NCBI RefSeq assembly: GCF_002777975.1
Contig: NZ_NGVS01000032.1
Coordinates: 1 to 46,177 of the forward strand
From: Shewanella carassii
GTDB taxonomy: Bacteria; Pseudomonadota; Gammaproteobacteria; Enterobacterales; Shewanellaceae
Reading direction: 5' to 3'
DNA length: 46,177 nucleotides
Shown piece by piece: positions 36,071 through 46,160 of this stretch (position 1 is the stretch's first letter; every line of letters starts with the position of its first letter). Below the pieces are notes generated by a model, which did no database searches, was not told the DNA's origin, and saw only the letters and a program-made list of their open reading frames with translations. Both the position numbers and the translations under genes were made by a program.

Positions 36071-38383
36071 ATGCAGATCCGATATTTTCTGGCATTGAGC
36101 CTTTTACCTCCCCTGACGCTGGCTGAACCCCTTCCTCAGGAGGGCGGCAACAACGCTCAATGTGTTATCTTGCCTCCGGTTCCCTATCATCAGGATGGGG
36201 AAAGCAGCGGCCCTTTGGCCGATCAAAAAATACAGATCCATTCTGACGCCTCTTCGGCGCAATTGGGGCGTGAGGCGACCTTCGAAGGCAATGTGACCTT
36301 TTCTCAGGCCGGGCGCAAAATTTCCGCCGAAAGAGCCACGGTCAACCAGCAGGAGCAGCAGTTAACCGCTCAGGGCAACCTGGTGTTTCAAGACCCGCTG
36401 TTTACCGTGACCGCCGACTCGCTGATGGCGCAGATGCGTTCCAATAACGCCACCCTTGAAGGGGCGCAGTACTGGCTCCATGGTCAGCAGGTTCACGGGG
36501 ATGCCCAGAAACTGGAAATTACCCAGAATAACAACCTGGTATTGAACAACACCAACTTCACCACTTGCCCACCGGATAATGTCTCCTGGCTGCTGGAAGC
36601 CGAGAAGATCAAAATCGACAGCAAGGAAGAGTGGGGGGAGATCTGGGATGCCAAACTCAGAATAGGTGGCGTGCCGGTATTCTATATTCCCTATATGACA
36701 GTGCCGGTTTCGGAAAAACGCAAGACAGGTTTCCTGTTCCCCAGCTTCAGTTCCAGCACCACCAACGGGGTGGAATTTGCCGCGCCTTTTTACTGGAACA
36801 TAGCGCCAGAGTACGATCTGACCTTTACCCCGCACTATATGTCGTCGCGGGGCTTGTTTACCAAGACAGAATTCCGCTATCTGCTGGGCGATAACGGTAA
36901 CAGGCAAACGCCTACCGGCCAGTTCAACCTGGAGTACCTGGGCAGCGATAACATGCTCGATGGCAGCCCCAACCGCTATATGTATCACTGGGAACACAGC
37001 GACGCCCTGGATGAGAACTGGCGGGTGCTGGCCAACTATACCGATGTCTCGGACAACAACTACTTCAACGATCTCAACTCAGATGTCAATCGTGCCACCG
37101 ACAACCAGTTGTCCCGGGTTGGTGAAATCGCCTATTTCACCGACAACTGGGACTTCAATGCCAGGGTGCAGGACATCAAGGTACTGGGCAATGAAGAGCG
37201 ACCCTACCAGGTGATGCCGCAGTTGAACTTCAACTACCGCACCCCCGGGGTGTGGCAAGGCCTGGATTTCAACTTCGCCTCCGAGATAACCAACTTCCGC
37301 CACAGAGAAGACAGTTACACCACGGCAACCCGGGTACATATGGAGCCCAGCATCAGTCTGCCAATCCATGGCCCGGCAGGCTCACTGACCAGTGAAGTCA
37401 AGTTGATGCAAACCAACTACTGGCAGCACAATATTCAGCAGCCCGAGTTGGATGACAGTGTCAGCCGTACCTTGCCTCAGGTGAGGGTTCACGGTCAGAT
37501 AAACTTCGAGCGTTATACCGAATACTTCGACCAGAACTACCGCCAGACGCTGGAGCCGCAGTTCCAATACCTGTATGTCGGCTATGAAGATCAGTCCAAA
37601 ATCGGTCTCTATGACACGGGTGAACTGCAGCAGGACTATTTCGGCCTGTTCCGCGACCGCCGCTTCTCGGGTCTGGACCGTATCGCCGATGCCAACCAGT
37701 TGACCCTGGGTCTGACCACCCGCCTGTTTGATGAGCGTAACCTGGAACAGCTGAAGTTCAGCCTGGGCCAGATCATCTACTTCAAAGACAGTAAGGTCAG
37801 CCTCTATGAGGATGAACTCACAGAGCAGCCGTCCACTTCGGTACTGGCCGCCGAGCTGGATGCCAGAATCTACAAAGACTGGTTTGTCAGCGGTGCTATT
37901 CAATACGACACCCGTTACAGCTCCAACAAGAAGAGTGAAGCAACCCTGGACTACCGCCCCGGCCCCAACAAGCTGTTGCAATTCAGCTATCGTTACGTGC
38001 CGGATCTGCTCAACAGCAACACTAATGACAGAGTGGATATCTCCCAGGCCGGTGTCCGTACCACCTGGCCAATTACCGACAGCCTCTATTTTGTCGGCAA
38101 CTGGTATTACGACCTCAAAGAGGAACGTTCGGTGGAAACCTATACCGGCTTCCAGTACGAGTCATGCTGCTGGGCAGTGCGTCTGAGCTACCACTACCGT
38201 ATTAAGACCAACTACGAGGACGACCTCAAGAATGCAATGCTCAACGAGCGTGAGATGTTCGAAACCGGCGTCTACCTCAACTTTGTGATCAAAGGCCTCG
38301 GCGGCTCAGGCCCACTGGGGGTCAGCGACATGCTGGATGAAGGTCTGTTCAACTACCGCAAACCACTTTATCTGAGGAATTAA
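36071..38383 (+). CDS. lptD: LPS-assembly outer-membrane protein LptD
   Basis: A 770-residue precursor. The signal peptide (MQIRYFLALSLLPPLTLA) is followed by an OstA/LptA-like periplasmic jellyroll (about 55-165) and the large C-terminal beta-barrel. The four Cys that form the inter-domain disulfides in E. coli are present: C31, one near 170 (TTCPPDN) and the C699-C700 pair (ESCCWAVRL). It inserts LPS into the outer leaflet with lipoprotein LptE (not in this window) and receives LPS from the LptF/LptG-driven bridge encoded at 9.4-11.5 kb. Confidence 0.97.
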   Translation: MQIRYFLALSLLPPLTLAEPLPQEGGNNAQCVILPPVPYHQDGESSGPLADQKIQIHSDASSAQLGREATFEGNVTFSQAGRKISAERATVNQQEQQLTAQGNLVFQDPLFTVTADSLMAQMRSNNATLEGAQYWLHGQQVHGDAQKLEITQNNNLVLNNTNFTTCPPDNVSWLLEAEKIKIDSKEEWGEIWDAKLRIGGVPVFYIPYMTVPVSEKRKTGFLFPSFSSSTTNGVEFAAPFYWNIAPEYDLTFTPHYMSSRGLFTKTEFRYLLGDNGNRQTPTGQFNLEYLGSDNMLDGSPNRYMYHWEHSDALDENWRVLANYTDVSDNNYFNDLNSDVNRATDNQLSRVGEIAYFTDNWDFNARVQDIKVLGNEERPYQVMPQLNFNYRTPGVWQGLDFNFASEITNFRHREDSYTTATRVHMEPSISLPIHGPAGSLTSEVKLMQTNYWQHNIQQPELDDSVSRTLPQVRVHGQINFERYTEYFDQNYRQTLEPQFQYLYVGYEDQSKIGLYDTGELQQDYFGLFRDRRFSGLDRIADANQLTLGLTTRLFDERNLEQLKFSLGQIIYFKDSKVSLYEDELTEQPSTSVLAAELDARIYKDWFVSGAIQYDTRYSSNKKSEATLDYRPGPNKLLQFSYRYVPDLLNSNTNDRVDISQAGVRTTWPITDSLYFVGNWYYDLKEERSVETYTGFQYESCCWAVRLSYHYRIKTNYEDDLKNAMLNEREMFETGVYLNFVIKGLGGSGPLGVSDMLDEGLFNYRKPLYLRN

Positions 38384-38497
38384 TCAAGATTTGTGGTAGA
38401 TTGCTGAACCTCGGACGGGACAGAGAGTCCAATCTGGACAACCCAGGCCGCTGCCATCGGCGGCCAACGAAACGAAAATGTGGCAAGGATTTTGTGG

Positions 38498-39802
38498 ATG
38501 AAACCCTGTAAGAAACTGATTTTTGGATTTTTTGCTCTAGTCATGAGCCAGGCTGCCCTGGCAGCACCACAGCTGCTGGATCGCGTTGCAGTACAGATCA
38601 ACGACGGTATAGTGCTGGAAAGCGAAGTCCAGAACATGGTCGACACTGTTAAGGCCAACGCCAAGGCCGCCGGCCAGAGTCTGCCTTCGGATCAGGCGCT
38701 TCGCACCCAGGTTATTGAGCGTTTGATCCTGACCCGCCTGCAACTGCAGATGGCCGACCGTATCGGTCTGCATATCGGGGATCTGCAGCTGGACCAAACC
38801 ATAGAAAACATTGCCAAGCAACAGAACATGACTGTCGCTCAGATGCGCGCCGAAATTGAAGCCGATGGCAGCAGCTTCAGCCAATACCGCGAGCAACTGC
38901 GTGAAGAAGTAACCATAGGCGAGATCCAGCGTATTCAAGTACAGCGCCGAATTCAGGTTTCACCCCAGGAGATCAATAACCTGGTGAAGCTGATCAAGGA
39001 ACAGGGCCTGAAAGACGTGGAATACCAGGTTGGCCACATTCTGATTGAAGTGCCTTCCAACCCCACTTCAGAGCAACTGGAAGGAGCCAGCAAGCGTGCC
39101 AATGCCGTGCTGGAGCGCCTGAAATCCGGTGCCGACTTCCGTGAAACCGCCATCGCTTCTTCCGCCGGTCCCAAGGCGCTGGAAGGCGGTATCTGGGATT
39201 ACATGAACATCAATGAGATGCCTACCCTGTTTGCCGAAGTGATCACAGATGCCAAGAAAGGCGACATCATAGGCCCTATCAAGAGTGGTGCCGGTTTCCA
39301 TATCATCAAGATCATGGACGCCCGCGGCCTGCAGACCAAAGAAGTTGAGGAAGTCAGAGCCCGCCATATCCTGCTCAAGCCGTCACCGATCCTGTCTGAA
39401 GACAGAGCCAAGGCGATGCTGCAGCAGTTCCTCAAACAGATCCGCAGCGGCGAAGCCAAGTTTGAAGATCTGGCGCGCCAGTATTCGGAAGATCCCGGTA
39501 GCGCCACCAAAGGCGGTGAGCTGGGTTGGGCGGATCCAAGCATCTATGTGCCCGAGTTCGCCCAGACACTCAACAACCTGAAGCAGGGTGAAATCAGTGA
39601 GCCGTTCCGTTCAACCCACGGCTGGCACATCACTCAGCTGGAAGAGAGACGCAAGACAGATGCCACAGAACAGTTCAACACCAACCGTGCGCATCAATTG
39701 ATCTTCCGCCGCAAATTCAACGAAGAGTTACAAAACTGGCTGGACGAAATGCGGGCCGATGCATACATTGAACTCTTCGCCCCTGAAACGGATAGAGGTT
39801 AA
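38498..39802 (+). CDS. surA: Periplasmic chaperone SurA
   Basis: A 434-residue precursor that escorts outer-membrane proteins, notably LptD. Signal peptide about 1-24 (ending QAALA), N-terminal chaperone domain (about 25-170), two parvulin prolyl-isomerase domains (about 175-278 and 287-385, the second with [15 protein letters not shown] and [12 protein letters not shown]), and a C-terminal helix. AAGGA selects the ATG at 38498 over a GTG at 38480. The gap to pdxA is 5 bp. Confidence 0.97.
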   Translation: MKPCKKLIFGFFALVMSQAALAAPQLLDRVAVQINDGIVLESEVQNMVDTVKANAKAAGQSLPSDQALRTQVIERLILTRLQLQMADRIGLHIGDLQLDQTIENIAKQQNMTVAQMRAEIEADGSSFSQYREQLREEVTIGEIQRIQVQRRIQVSPQEINNLVKLIKEQGLKDVEYQVGHILIEVPSNPTSEQLEGASKRANAVLERLKSGADFRETAIASSAGPKALEGGIWDYMNINEMPTLFAEVITDAKKGDIIGPIKSGAGFHIIKIMDARGLQTKEVEEVRARHILLKPSPILSEDRAKAMLQQFLKQIRSGEAKFEDLARQYSEDPGSATKGGELGWADPSIYVPEFAQTLNNLKQGEISEPFRSTHGWHITQLEERRKTDATEQFNTNRAHQLIFRRKFNEELQNWLDEMRADAYIELFAPETDRG

Positions 39803-39807
39803 GCAGC

Positions 39808-40794
39808 TTGAACATTAAACGTATTGCCATTACTCCCGGAGAGCCAGCCGGCATAGGTCCGGATCTGGTAGTACAGCTGGCGCAGCGCGACTGGCCGGCC
39901 GAGCTGGTCGTGTGCGCAGATCCTGCCTTGTTGCAGGCGCGTGCCAAGATGCTGGGGCTCAGTCTCCAGCTCAAGCCTTATCAGCCAAGCCAAGCGGCCA
40001 AGCCTCAGCAGGCCGGTAGTTTGACCATAGTGCCCTTCACTATGGCCTGTGAACCTCGCTGCGGCGTGCTCAATGAACAAAACAGCGCCTATGTGGTCGA
40101 CACCCTGCGTTATGCGGGTGAAAAGAACATGAACGGCGAGTTTGACGCCGTGGTGACAGGTCCGGTTCACAAGGGCATTATCAACCAGGCCGGGATCCCT
40201 TTCTCCGGCCATACCGAATTTTTTGCCCATCAGGCCGGTTGTCAGGATGTGGTGATGATGCTCGCCTGCCCCGGTCTACAGGTAGCCCTGGTGACCACCC
40301 ACATCCCATTGGCTTACGTCTCCAAGGCGATCACCCGTGAACGCCTGCATCAGATCATCAAGATACTGCACCAGGATCTGGTGAATAAGTTTGCCCTGGA
40401 CAACCCCAAGATTTATGTCTGTGGCCTTAACCCCCATGCCGGTGAAGATGGCCATTTGGGTCGGGAAGAGCTGGATGTGATCATCCCGGCGCTGAACGAA
40501 CTCAGAGAGCAGGAACAGATGCGGATCATAGGCCCTTTGCCTGCCGATACCCTGTTCCAACCCAAGTATCTGCAAGACGCCGATGTGGTACTGGCCATGT
40601 ACCACGACCAAGGCCTGCCTGTGCTCAAGTCTCAGGGCTTTGGCAAGTCGGTCAACATTACGCTGGGCCTGCCCTATATCCGCACTTCGGTGGATCACGG
40701 CACGGCACTGGAACTCGCAGGCACGGGCAAGGCCGATATCGGCAGCTTCGTCTGTGCACTCAACAAGGCCATAGAACTGGCCGGTAAAAACTGA
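39808..40794 (+). CDS. pdxA: 4-hydroxythreonine-4-phosphate dehydrogenase PdxA
   Basis: A 328-residue NAD-dependent enzyme of pyridoxal-phosphate synthesis. [13 protein letters not shown] at the start, [24 protein letters not shown] (about 115-138, metal-binding His) and [37 protein letters not shown] (about 264-300) are diagnostic. TTG start with GAGG 9 bp upstream; a near neighbour of E. coli PdxA in length. Part of the surA-pdxA-rsmA-apaG-apaH operon. Confidence 0.96.
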   Translation: MNIKRIAITPGEPAGIGPDLVVQLAQRDWPAELVVCADPALLQARAKMLGLSLQLKPYQPSQAAKPQQAGSLTIVPFTMACEPRCGVLNEQNSAYVVDTLRYAGEKNMNGEFDAVVTGPVHKGIINQAGIPFSGHTEFFAHQAGCQDVVMMLACPGLQVALVTTHIPLAYVSKAITRERLHQIIKILHQDLVNKFALDNPKIYVCGLNPHAGEDGHLGREELDVIIPALNELREQEQMRIIGPLPADTLFQPKYLQDADVVLAMYHDQGLPVLKSQGFGKSVNITLGLPYIRTSVDHGTALELAGTGKADIGSFVCALNKAIELAGKN

Positions 40795-40809
40795 TCCAAC
40801 TGAGTATCA

Positions 40810-41616
40810 ATGAGCAATAAAGTACACTTAGGCCATACCGCCAGAAAACGTTTCGGACAAAACTTCCTGACCGATGACAATGTGATCAACCGTATTGTGG
40901 CGGCTATCGCCCCGGATAATGAGCATGTGATGGTCGAAATCGGCCCGGGTCTGGCGGCCCTGACCGAACCTGTGGCCAGTGCCATCGACAAGCTGACCGT
41001 GGTCGAGCTGGATAGAGATCTGGTAGAACGCCTGAAGCAGCATCCTGTGCTGAAAGACAAGCTGGAAATTCACCAGGGTGATGCGCTGCAGTTTGACTTC
41101 AACAAGCTGATGGTCGAGGGCAAGAAGCTCAAGGTCTTTGGTAACCTGCCATACAATATCTCCACACCGCTGATGTTCCATCTGTTCGAATATGCCGAGC
41201 AGATCACCAACATGCACTTCATGCTGCAAAAAGAGGTGGTGTTGCGGCTTTCGGCCAGCCCGGGCAGCAAGGCCTATGGCCGCCTCACCGTCATGGCTCA
41301 ATACTATTGCCAGGTAGTGCCGGTACTGGAAGTGCCCCCAGGCAGCTTCACGCCACCACCTAAGGTCGACTCTGCCGTAGTGCGCCTGGTGCCCTATGAA
41401 ACCAAACCCTGGCCGGCCAAGGACGTTGCCATGCTCGGCAAGGTAACCAGCACCGCCTTCAACATGCGCCGCAAGACCCTGAGAAATAACCTCAAGGGGC
41501 TGCTTGATGATGCCGATTATGAGACCCTGGGAATCGATCCCGGCCTCAGACCCGAGCAGATCAGTGTCGAGCAGTATGTTGCCATCGCCAATTTGCTGAG
41601 CGACCGTCAGGCGTAA
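40810..41616 (+). CDS. rsmA: 16S rRNA dimethyladenosine transferase RsmA
   Basis: A 268-residue SAM-dependent methyltransferase (KsgA) that dimethylates A1518 and A1519 of 16S rRNA during 30S maturation. [15 protein letters not shown] near 13-27, [13 protein letters not shown] (about 41-53, SAM loop) and [16 protein letters not shown] (about 112-127, catalytic NLPY) are visible. The long open frame on the opposite strand is a shadow. ATG 15 bp after pdxA. Confidence 0.97.
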   Translation: MSNKVHLGHTARKRFGQNFLTDDNVINRIVAAIAPDNEHVMVEIGPGLAALTEPVASAIDKLTVVELDRDLVERLKQHPVLKDKLEIHQGDALQFDFNKLMVEGKKLKVFGNLPYNISTPLMFHLFEYAEQITNMHFMLQKEVVLRLSASPGSKAYGRLTVMAQYYCQVVPVLEVPPGSFTPPPKVDSAVVRLVPYETKPWPAKDVAMLGKVTSTAFNMRRKTLRNNLKGLLDDADYETLGIDPGLRPEQISVEQYVAIANLLSDRQA

Positions 41617-41675
41617 CATCCGGACGCCGGGCGGCGTCCTTCCTTTCCATCAGAGATTTTGGCCAGGAACTTAAG

Positions 41676-42056
41676 ATGAATCCCCAGAAGAGCCGTATCA
41701 GAGTCGAGGTGCAGACCCACTACATAGAACACCAGTCTGCACCGGATGAAGACAAGTATCTTTTCAGCTACACCATCACCATTATCAATCTGGGTGATGA
41801 GGCGGTGACTCTCAAGAGTCGCCACTGGGTGATCACAGATGGCAATGGCCAACAGAGCGAGGTTCAGGGCGCCGGAGTCGTCGGCGAAACCCCGAGGATC
41901 AAGCCCAATACCGCCTACCAATACAGCAGCGGCACAGTGCTGGAAACGCCGCTGGGCTTTATGGAAGGCCGTTACCTGATGGAAACCGATGCGGGCGAGA
42001 GTTTCTACGCCCAGATCCCTGCTTTCCGCCTGGCCGTACCCGGCCAGGTTCACTAA
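41676..42056 (+). CDS. apaG: ApaG protein
   Basis: A 126-residue protein of the ApaG fibronectin-III-like fold (IRVEVQTHYIEHQSAPDEDKYLFSYTITI; MEGRYLMETDAGESFYAQIPAFRLAVP). In E. coli it is linked to cobalt tolerance and nucleotide alarmone biology, but its activity is not firmly known. It is in the standard place between rsmA and apaH; the apaH start follows 13 bp later. Confidence 0.96.
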   Translation: MNPQKSRIRVEVQTHYIEHQSAPDEDKYLFSYTITIINLGDEAVTLKSRHWVITDGNGQQSEVQGAGVVGETPRIKPNTAYQYSSGTVLETPLGFMEGRYLMETDAGESFYAQIPAFRLAVPGQVH

Positions 42057-42069
42057 TGGACAGATAACA

Positions 42070-42891
42070 GTGGCTCACTATTTTGTCGGCGATATTCAAG
42101 GCTGTTTCAACGAGTTGCAACACTTACTGGATAAAGTCGATTTCAACCCTTCCCAGGATGAGCTTTGGGCGGTCGGCGATCTGATCGCCCGCGGTCCGGA
42201 TTCTCTCTCGACCTTGAGATTCTTCCGCGATCTCGGCGATTCGGCCAAGTCGGTACTGGGTAACCATGATCTGCACCTGCTGGCGGTCAAGGCCGGGCTC
42301 AAACGGGTCAAACCCAGTGACAAGCTGCAACCGCTACTGGAAGCGGCTGATATCGACAGTCTCATCGACTGGATCAGAACCCAGCCCCTGATGCGCGAAC
42401 TACCCGAGCATAAACTCATCATGACCCATGCGGGCGTACCGCCCCAGTGGGACATCCAAACCTTACGCCAGGAAGCAGGCGCCGTTAGCCAGGCGCTGCA
42501 AAGAGTCGACTATCTCGACAGTCTCATCGCCCGGATGTACACAGAAGAGCCGGAAGACTGGTCCGGTGCGCTCAGCGGCCTGCCCAGACTCAGATACTGT
42601 ATCAACGCCCTGACCCGGATGCGTTACCTCTATCTCGACGGCACGCTGGATTTCAGCTGCAAGGTGCCGCCGGCCAAATGTGAAGACCCCAATCTCAAAC
42701 CCTGGTTTTTATTCCCATCCAACACCGCTGACTACACCAAAGTCTTTGGGCATTGGGCCGCGCTGATGGGCAAGGTCGAAGGCGAAAGACTGCAGGCGCT
42801 GGATACCGGCTGTTGCTGGGGAGAATACCTGACACTCTGGCACCTGGAATCAGATCAAAAAATTACCCAACCTAGGTTAAAAAAAGGTTAA
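42070..42891 (+). CDS. apaH: Diadenosine tetraphosphatase ApaH
   Basis: A 273-residue metallophosphatase that cleaves Ap4A symmetrically to two ADP and removes Np4N RNA caps. FVGDIQGCFNEL (about 5-16), VGDLIARGPDSL (about 37-48) and VLGNHDLHLLA (about 64-74) are the phosphoesterase motifs. The GTG at 42070 gives a family-type start (VAHYFVGDIQGC); the frame open to 41989 overlaps apaG and lacks similarity. Last gene of the operon. Confidence 0.95.
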   Translation: MAHYFVGDIQGCFNELQHLLDKVDFNPSQDELWAVGDLIARGPDSLSTLRFFRDLGDSAKSVLGNHDLHLLAVKAGLKRVKPSDKLQPLLEAADIDSLIDWIRTQPLMRELPEHKLIMTHAGVPPQWDIQTLRQEAGAVSQALQRVDYLDSLIARMYTEEPEDWSGALSGLPRLRYCINALTRMRYLYLDGTLDFSCKVPPAKCEDPNLKPWFLFPSNTADYTKVFGHWAALMGKVEGERLQALDTGCCWGEYLTLWHLESDQKITQPRLKKG

Positions 42892-42989
42892 ACTTAGTGG
42901 ACGTCGGCCGATAACCATCTGGTAACGTGCCCATGAAAACTAAAAGATTTTTCCCAAGAGAAAAACCATAACCTTTTCCGGAGTAGCCT

Positions 42990-45011
42990 ATGAAGTTGAA
43001 TGTAGCGACCCGAGTCATAGCAGGGTTTGCCGTAGTCACCCTGCTATTGATCCTACTTGGTGCTGTTTCCTGGTTCACCAACAATGAGCTGAAAAACACC
43101 ACCGAAGTTCTACAGCAACTGAGTATCCCGGCACTCAAATCAACCGGCGAGCTGGGTGAAACCCTCAGCGAGCAGCAAAGATTGGTTCTGGTGGGTTACC
43201 ACGTCCCCAAGGCCAATAAACTCCCGCCGCTCCAACAGCAATTTACCAGTCAAAAGCAAAGCTTCAAGGCGCAACTTGCCAGTCTGTCAAAGCTGGTACA
43301 GCAAGAGCCCGGACTCAAAGAGATCCTGCCCCAGGTAGAACGCAATTATCAGGCCTTCATCAACACTAGTGAACGCATGATGGCCGACCACCTCAGCGCC
43401 CTAGAGCAGCAGGAAAGCCTCAATAAGCAGCGGGATCAACTGGAAAGCACGGCGGATGATGCCGCCAGTCTGTTGCTGGATCTAATGGATCTGGAACAGA
43501 GCCAAGACACTACTGAGCGGGAAATTGCCGCTTCCGCCGCCGCTCTGGACAGCAATGTCACCAATGTGATCAGTACTGTCTACGATCTGGTCGCCACCGA
43601 GGACCGCAGCAAGTACGAAATCATAGTCAAAGAACTTAGCTATATCAGCAACGAAGCCGAGGCCAAGCTGGAGTACATCAGTCGTCACGGCGCCGGTGTC
43701 ATCGATGCAGACATACTCAATGAAATGACCAGCGAGCTTGGCAAACTCAGCCAACATCTCAAGGGCAAAAACTCGATTCAGGCCCAAAAAGCGGCCCAAC
43801 TCGAGCTCAAGGCCAGCACTCAGGCAGCACTGGAGCAAGTGGAAACCGACAAGAAAAATGTTAATCAGGCAATGGCGGCTCTTTCCGGGGCAATCGAAAC
43901 CCTGACCAACGAGATCAACGCCAAAACCCTGGCCAGTATCGACTCGGCCAGTATGCAAACCCTATTGGTGGTGCTGGTAGCAATAATGGTGGCCATAGCC
44001 GTGAGTATTGCCGTGGTGAAACCACTGACCGCGTCACTCAACCGTATCAATCAGGCATTGAATATCCTCGCTTCCGGTGACTTGACCCATAAGCTGGATG
44101 ACTCTGGACAGGATGAGTTTGCCGAACTTTCCCGCAACTGCAACCGCCTTATCGACAGTCTCAGAGGTCTGATCCGTGGCATTTTGGATAGATCCAACCA
44201 GTTGGCAGCCGCCGCCGAACAAACCTCGGCGGTCACCTCACAAACCACTATCGGGATCCAGGAGCAGAAGAGCCAGGTCGATCAGGTAGCCACAGCCACC
44301 ACAGAACTGAGCTCAAGTGCCCAGCAGGTATCCCACAGCGCCGATCACGCCCTGAGCCAGATTAAACAGGCCGATGAAGAAGCTCAGAATATGCGGATCA
44401 TTGCCGAGGAAAACCGCCGCACCATAGAAGCGCTGGCCGACGAAGTCGCCAAGGCGGGGCAAGTGATCAACAAGGTGCATTCCGACAGCGATGCCATAGG
44501 CTCGATTCTGGATGTTATTCGGGGTGTTGCCGAACAGACCAATCTACTGGCACTCAACGCCGCCATCGAGGCCGCCAGGGCCGGTGAACAGGGACGCGGC
44601 TTTGCCGTTGTGGCCGATGAGGTACGCAACCTCGCCTCCCGCACCCAGGAGTCGACCCAGGAGATCCAGCAGATGATCCAGGTGCTGCAAACCGGCACCC
44701 AAGAGGCGGTCGCTGTCATGGAACAGGGCCGCGCCCAAGCCAACTCCTGCGTCGCCAAGACAGAGCAAGCCAATCAAGCTCTGGAAGCCATCAGCGAATC
44801 TGTACATCAGGCTTTCGATGCCGGAACCCAAATCGCCAACGCCGCTCAGGAACAGAACCTGGTCAGCCAGCAGGTTTCAGAAAAACTGGAACATATTGCA
44901 CTGATTTCGGAAGAAACCGCCTCAGGCGCCGATCAGACCGCCCAATCCAGCCATCAGGTAGCACAACTCGCCGAAGAGTTGCAGGCTTCGGTTGGCGAGT
45001 TCAAAGTCTAA
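42990..45011 (+). CDS. Methyl-accepting chemotaxis protein
   Basis: A 673-residue receptor. TM1 (about 9-30) is followed by an unusually long helical periplasmic domain (about 31-325, Gln/Glu/Lys-rich, no PAS or Cache motif seen), TM2 (about 326-346), HAMP (about 347-400) and a complete signalling domain with the hairpin tip [38 protein letters not shown] near 512-549. There is no C-terminal CheR pentapeptide. GGAG lies 8 bp ahead of the ATG. Ligand unknown. No che genes are nearby. Confidence 0.93.
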   Translation: MKLNVATRVIAGFAVVTLLLILLGAVSWFTNNELKNTTEVLQQLSIPALKSTGELGETLSEQQRLVLVGYHVPKANKLPPLQQQFTSQKQSFKAQLASLSKLVQQEPGLKEILPQVERNYQAFINTSERMMADHLSALEQQESLNKQRDQLESTADDAASLLLDLMDLEQSQDTTEREIAASAAALDSNVTNVISTVYDLVATEDRSKYEIIVKELSYISNEAEAKLEYISRHGAGVIDADILNEMTSELGKLSQHLKGKNSIQAQKAAQLELKASTQAALEQVETDKKNVNQAMAALSGAIETLTNEINAKTLASIDSASMQTLLVVLVAIMVAIAVSIAVVKPLTASLNRINQALNILASGDLTHKLDDSGQDEFAELSRNCNRLIDSLRGLIRGILDRSNQLAAAAEQTSAVTSQTTIGIQEQKSQVDQVATATTELSSSAQQVSHSADHALSQIKQADEEAQNMRIIAEENRRTIEALADEVAKAGQVINKVHSDSDAIGSILDVIRGVAEQTNLLALNAAIEAARAGEQGRGFAVVADEVRNLASRTQESTQEIQQMIQVLQTGTQEAVAVMEQGRAQANSCVAKTEQANQALEAISESVHQAFDAGTQIANAAQEQNLVSQQVSEKLEHIALISEETASGADQTAQSSHQVAQLAEELQASVGEFKV

Positions 45012-45022
45012 TCTTAAAACCA

Positions 45023-45067
45023 TCGGCCGTCTTCCCCAGGAGGTTTTGTCGCGGGGACGACGGCCGA
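45023..45067. terminator. 15-bp inverted repeat after the chemotaxis gene
   Basis: TCGGCCGTCTTCCCC (45023-45037) faces GGGGACGACGGCCGA (45053-45067) with one mismatch and a 15-base loop. No T-run follows. It marks the border between core chromosome and the accessory end. Confidence 0.45.
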
Positions 45068-45070
45068 CAT

Positions 45071-45145
45071 AACTTTCAGCTCAAAATAGCCAAATAACAT
45101 TGATTGGGCTTCCGGTGACGGATGTTTCATTGCCTGCAGCGGGGA
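45071..45145 (+). repeat. Truncated fourth copy of the 488-bp repeat
   Basis: CTTTCAGCTCAAAATAGCC and the following text to CATTGCCTGC match copy C from about 2563 to 2635, in the same orientation, with scattered differences. The arms and cargo of the repeat are missing; an attC-like site follows instead. Confidence 0.75.
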
Positions 45146-45170
45146 TGGGCTGGGAGCCCGAATGCGGTGA

Positions 45171-45273
45171 ATAACACCCGGTTATGGGGCGGAAAATGCT
45201 TGGCTATAATTTAGGAACGAAGTGACGCAAGCCAAGCTTTTTTGCGTCCCAGCATAAACCGTTTGTTATATGC
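45171..45273 (-). other. Complete attC-like integron recombination site
   Basis: On the minus strand it opens right after the cassette gene with GCATATAACAAACGG and ends GTTAT. It folds as attC sites do: ATAAC (45171-45175) with GTTAT (45265-45269), CGGTTAT (45179-45185) with ATAAACCG (45254-45261, one bulged A), GGGGCG (45186-45191) with CGTCCC (45245-45250), and GCTTGGCT (45198-45205) with AGCCAAGC (45230-45237), with unpaired bases between. Length about 103 bp, in the VCR-like range. Confidence 0.75.
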
Positions 45274-45276
45274 ACT

Positions 45277-45873
45277 TTAATTCAGTTCTATTTCTGGGTG
45301 ATCTTTGATGCCATACATTTCTTCCATAAGTTTCTTATAAAATTCTAAAGGTGGCATGTTCATTTCAGCCCTTCTTTCATCCACTGTATCAATGTCTGAA
45401 ATGGGCATAAAAGCTATTTCACCATTTTTAACATCTGCTTGTGTGCCATATATTTGCTTTTTGCCCATACGGATAAGTACACGATCAGTTAATAACGCTA
45501 CTTCCTGTCCTGATACGCCTTCGTTGCTTAAGTAAGATTCCTTTAAAATAGGGAGCATCCTTTCTTGGAACTCAGTGTCTGGTGAATGCTGAATTATAAG
45601 AAAAGCAGCCCCTATACCTTCTTTTCCTACCTCAACATCAGTAAACCATTTTCGTTCGCTCAATATTGCTTTGAGCTTTTTTGTATTCTCATGGTCGACA
45701 GTTGATAATTTGGTATGGAGATTTTTTGGAGCTTTGTCCCAGCCAGCTTCGCCTAATTGTTTGCGTACTGATTGGTCCAATTTTGCCATTTCTAAGAGTT
45801 GAGACTGTAATACTTTGTCTATCTCGGCATTAGCAAAAGAAGGAATGAGGAGAAGTAAAAAAAGTAAGCGCAT
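45277..45873 (-). CDS. Cassette-borne DUF6624 protein with signal peptide
   Basis: A 198-residue precursor. AGGA 9 bp ahead selects the ATG at 45873, giving signal peptide MRLLFLLLLIPSFANA; upstream in-frame starts (45906) overlap the cassette core site. GEAGWDKAP-type text, AAFLIIQHSPDTEFQERMLPILKES (about 89-113), VALLTDRVLIRMGKKQIYGTQ (about 125-145) and VDERRAEMNMPPLEFY (about 164-179) match DUF6624, a family of unknown function common in mobile and environmental genomes. It is A/T-rich relative to the core genes and bounded by integron core sites. Confidence 0.85.
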   Translation of the reverse strand: MRLLFLLLLIPSFANAEIDKVLQSQLLEMAKLDQSVRKQLGEAGWDKAPKNLHTKLSTVDHENTKKLKAILSERKWFTDVEVGKEGIGAAFLIIQHSPDTEFQERMLPILKESYLSNEGVSGQEVALLTDRVLIRMGKKQIYGTQADVKNGEIAFMPISDIDTVDERRAEMNMPPLEFYKKLMEEMYGIKDHPEIELN

Positions 45874-45890
45874 TTTCGAAATCCTTTTGT

Positions 45891-45902
45891 GCATATAACG
45901 CC
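45891..45902 (-). other. Integron core site upstream of the DUF6624 cassette
   Basis: Reverse complement GGCGTTATATGC, followed on the minus strand by ACAAAAGGA and the gene. GCATATAAC recurs inverted at the other end of the gene (about 45265-45273), as expected for the two ends of one cassette. Confidence 0.6.
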
Positions 45903-45911
45903 GCATTCTAG

Positions 45912-46014
45912 CAAAAAATCAAGCCACCCATTATAAAACAATAACCTAATCTTCTTTCTGTCAAAAAAAATCAAGCCACCCATTATAAAACAATAACCTA
46001 ATCTTCTTTCTGTC
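45912..46014. repeat. Perfect 52-bp tandem duplication upstream of the cassette
   Basis: The text from AAATCAAGCCACCC to CTTCTTTCTGTC occurs twice with a period of 52 bp, differing only in the length of an A-run. On the minus strand each copy contains TATAAT, so the duplication may double a -10 element ahead of the DUF6624 gene; no good -35 is spaced correctly. Confidence 0.85.
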
Positions 46015-46160
46015 TATGTTCAAGCACCGTTAGGGGATTTGAGCACACTAAGGTCGAAAGATATCCGTGAGATGCAGAGGCTTGATGAAATCGAACCTAT
46101 TTCACGCAAAAATGCGAGATTTGAGCCGTGCTAGCCCCACCCATGGTTCAGGGGGTTTCA

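Noticed and set aside
40828..41619. 263-codon minus-strand frame
   Set aside because: Exact shadow of rsmA, whose methyltransferase motifs are intact.
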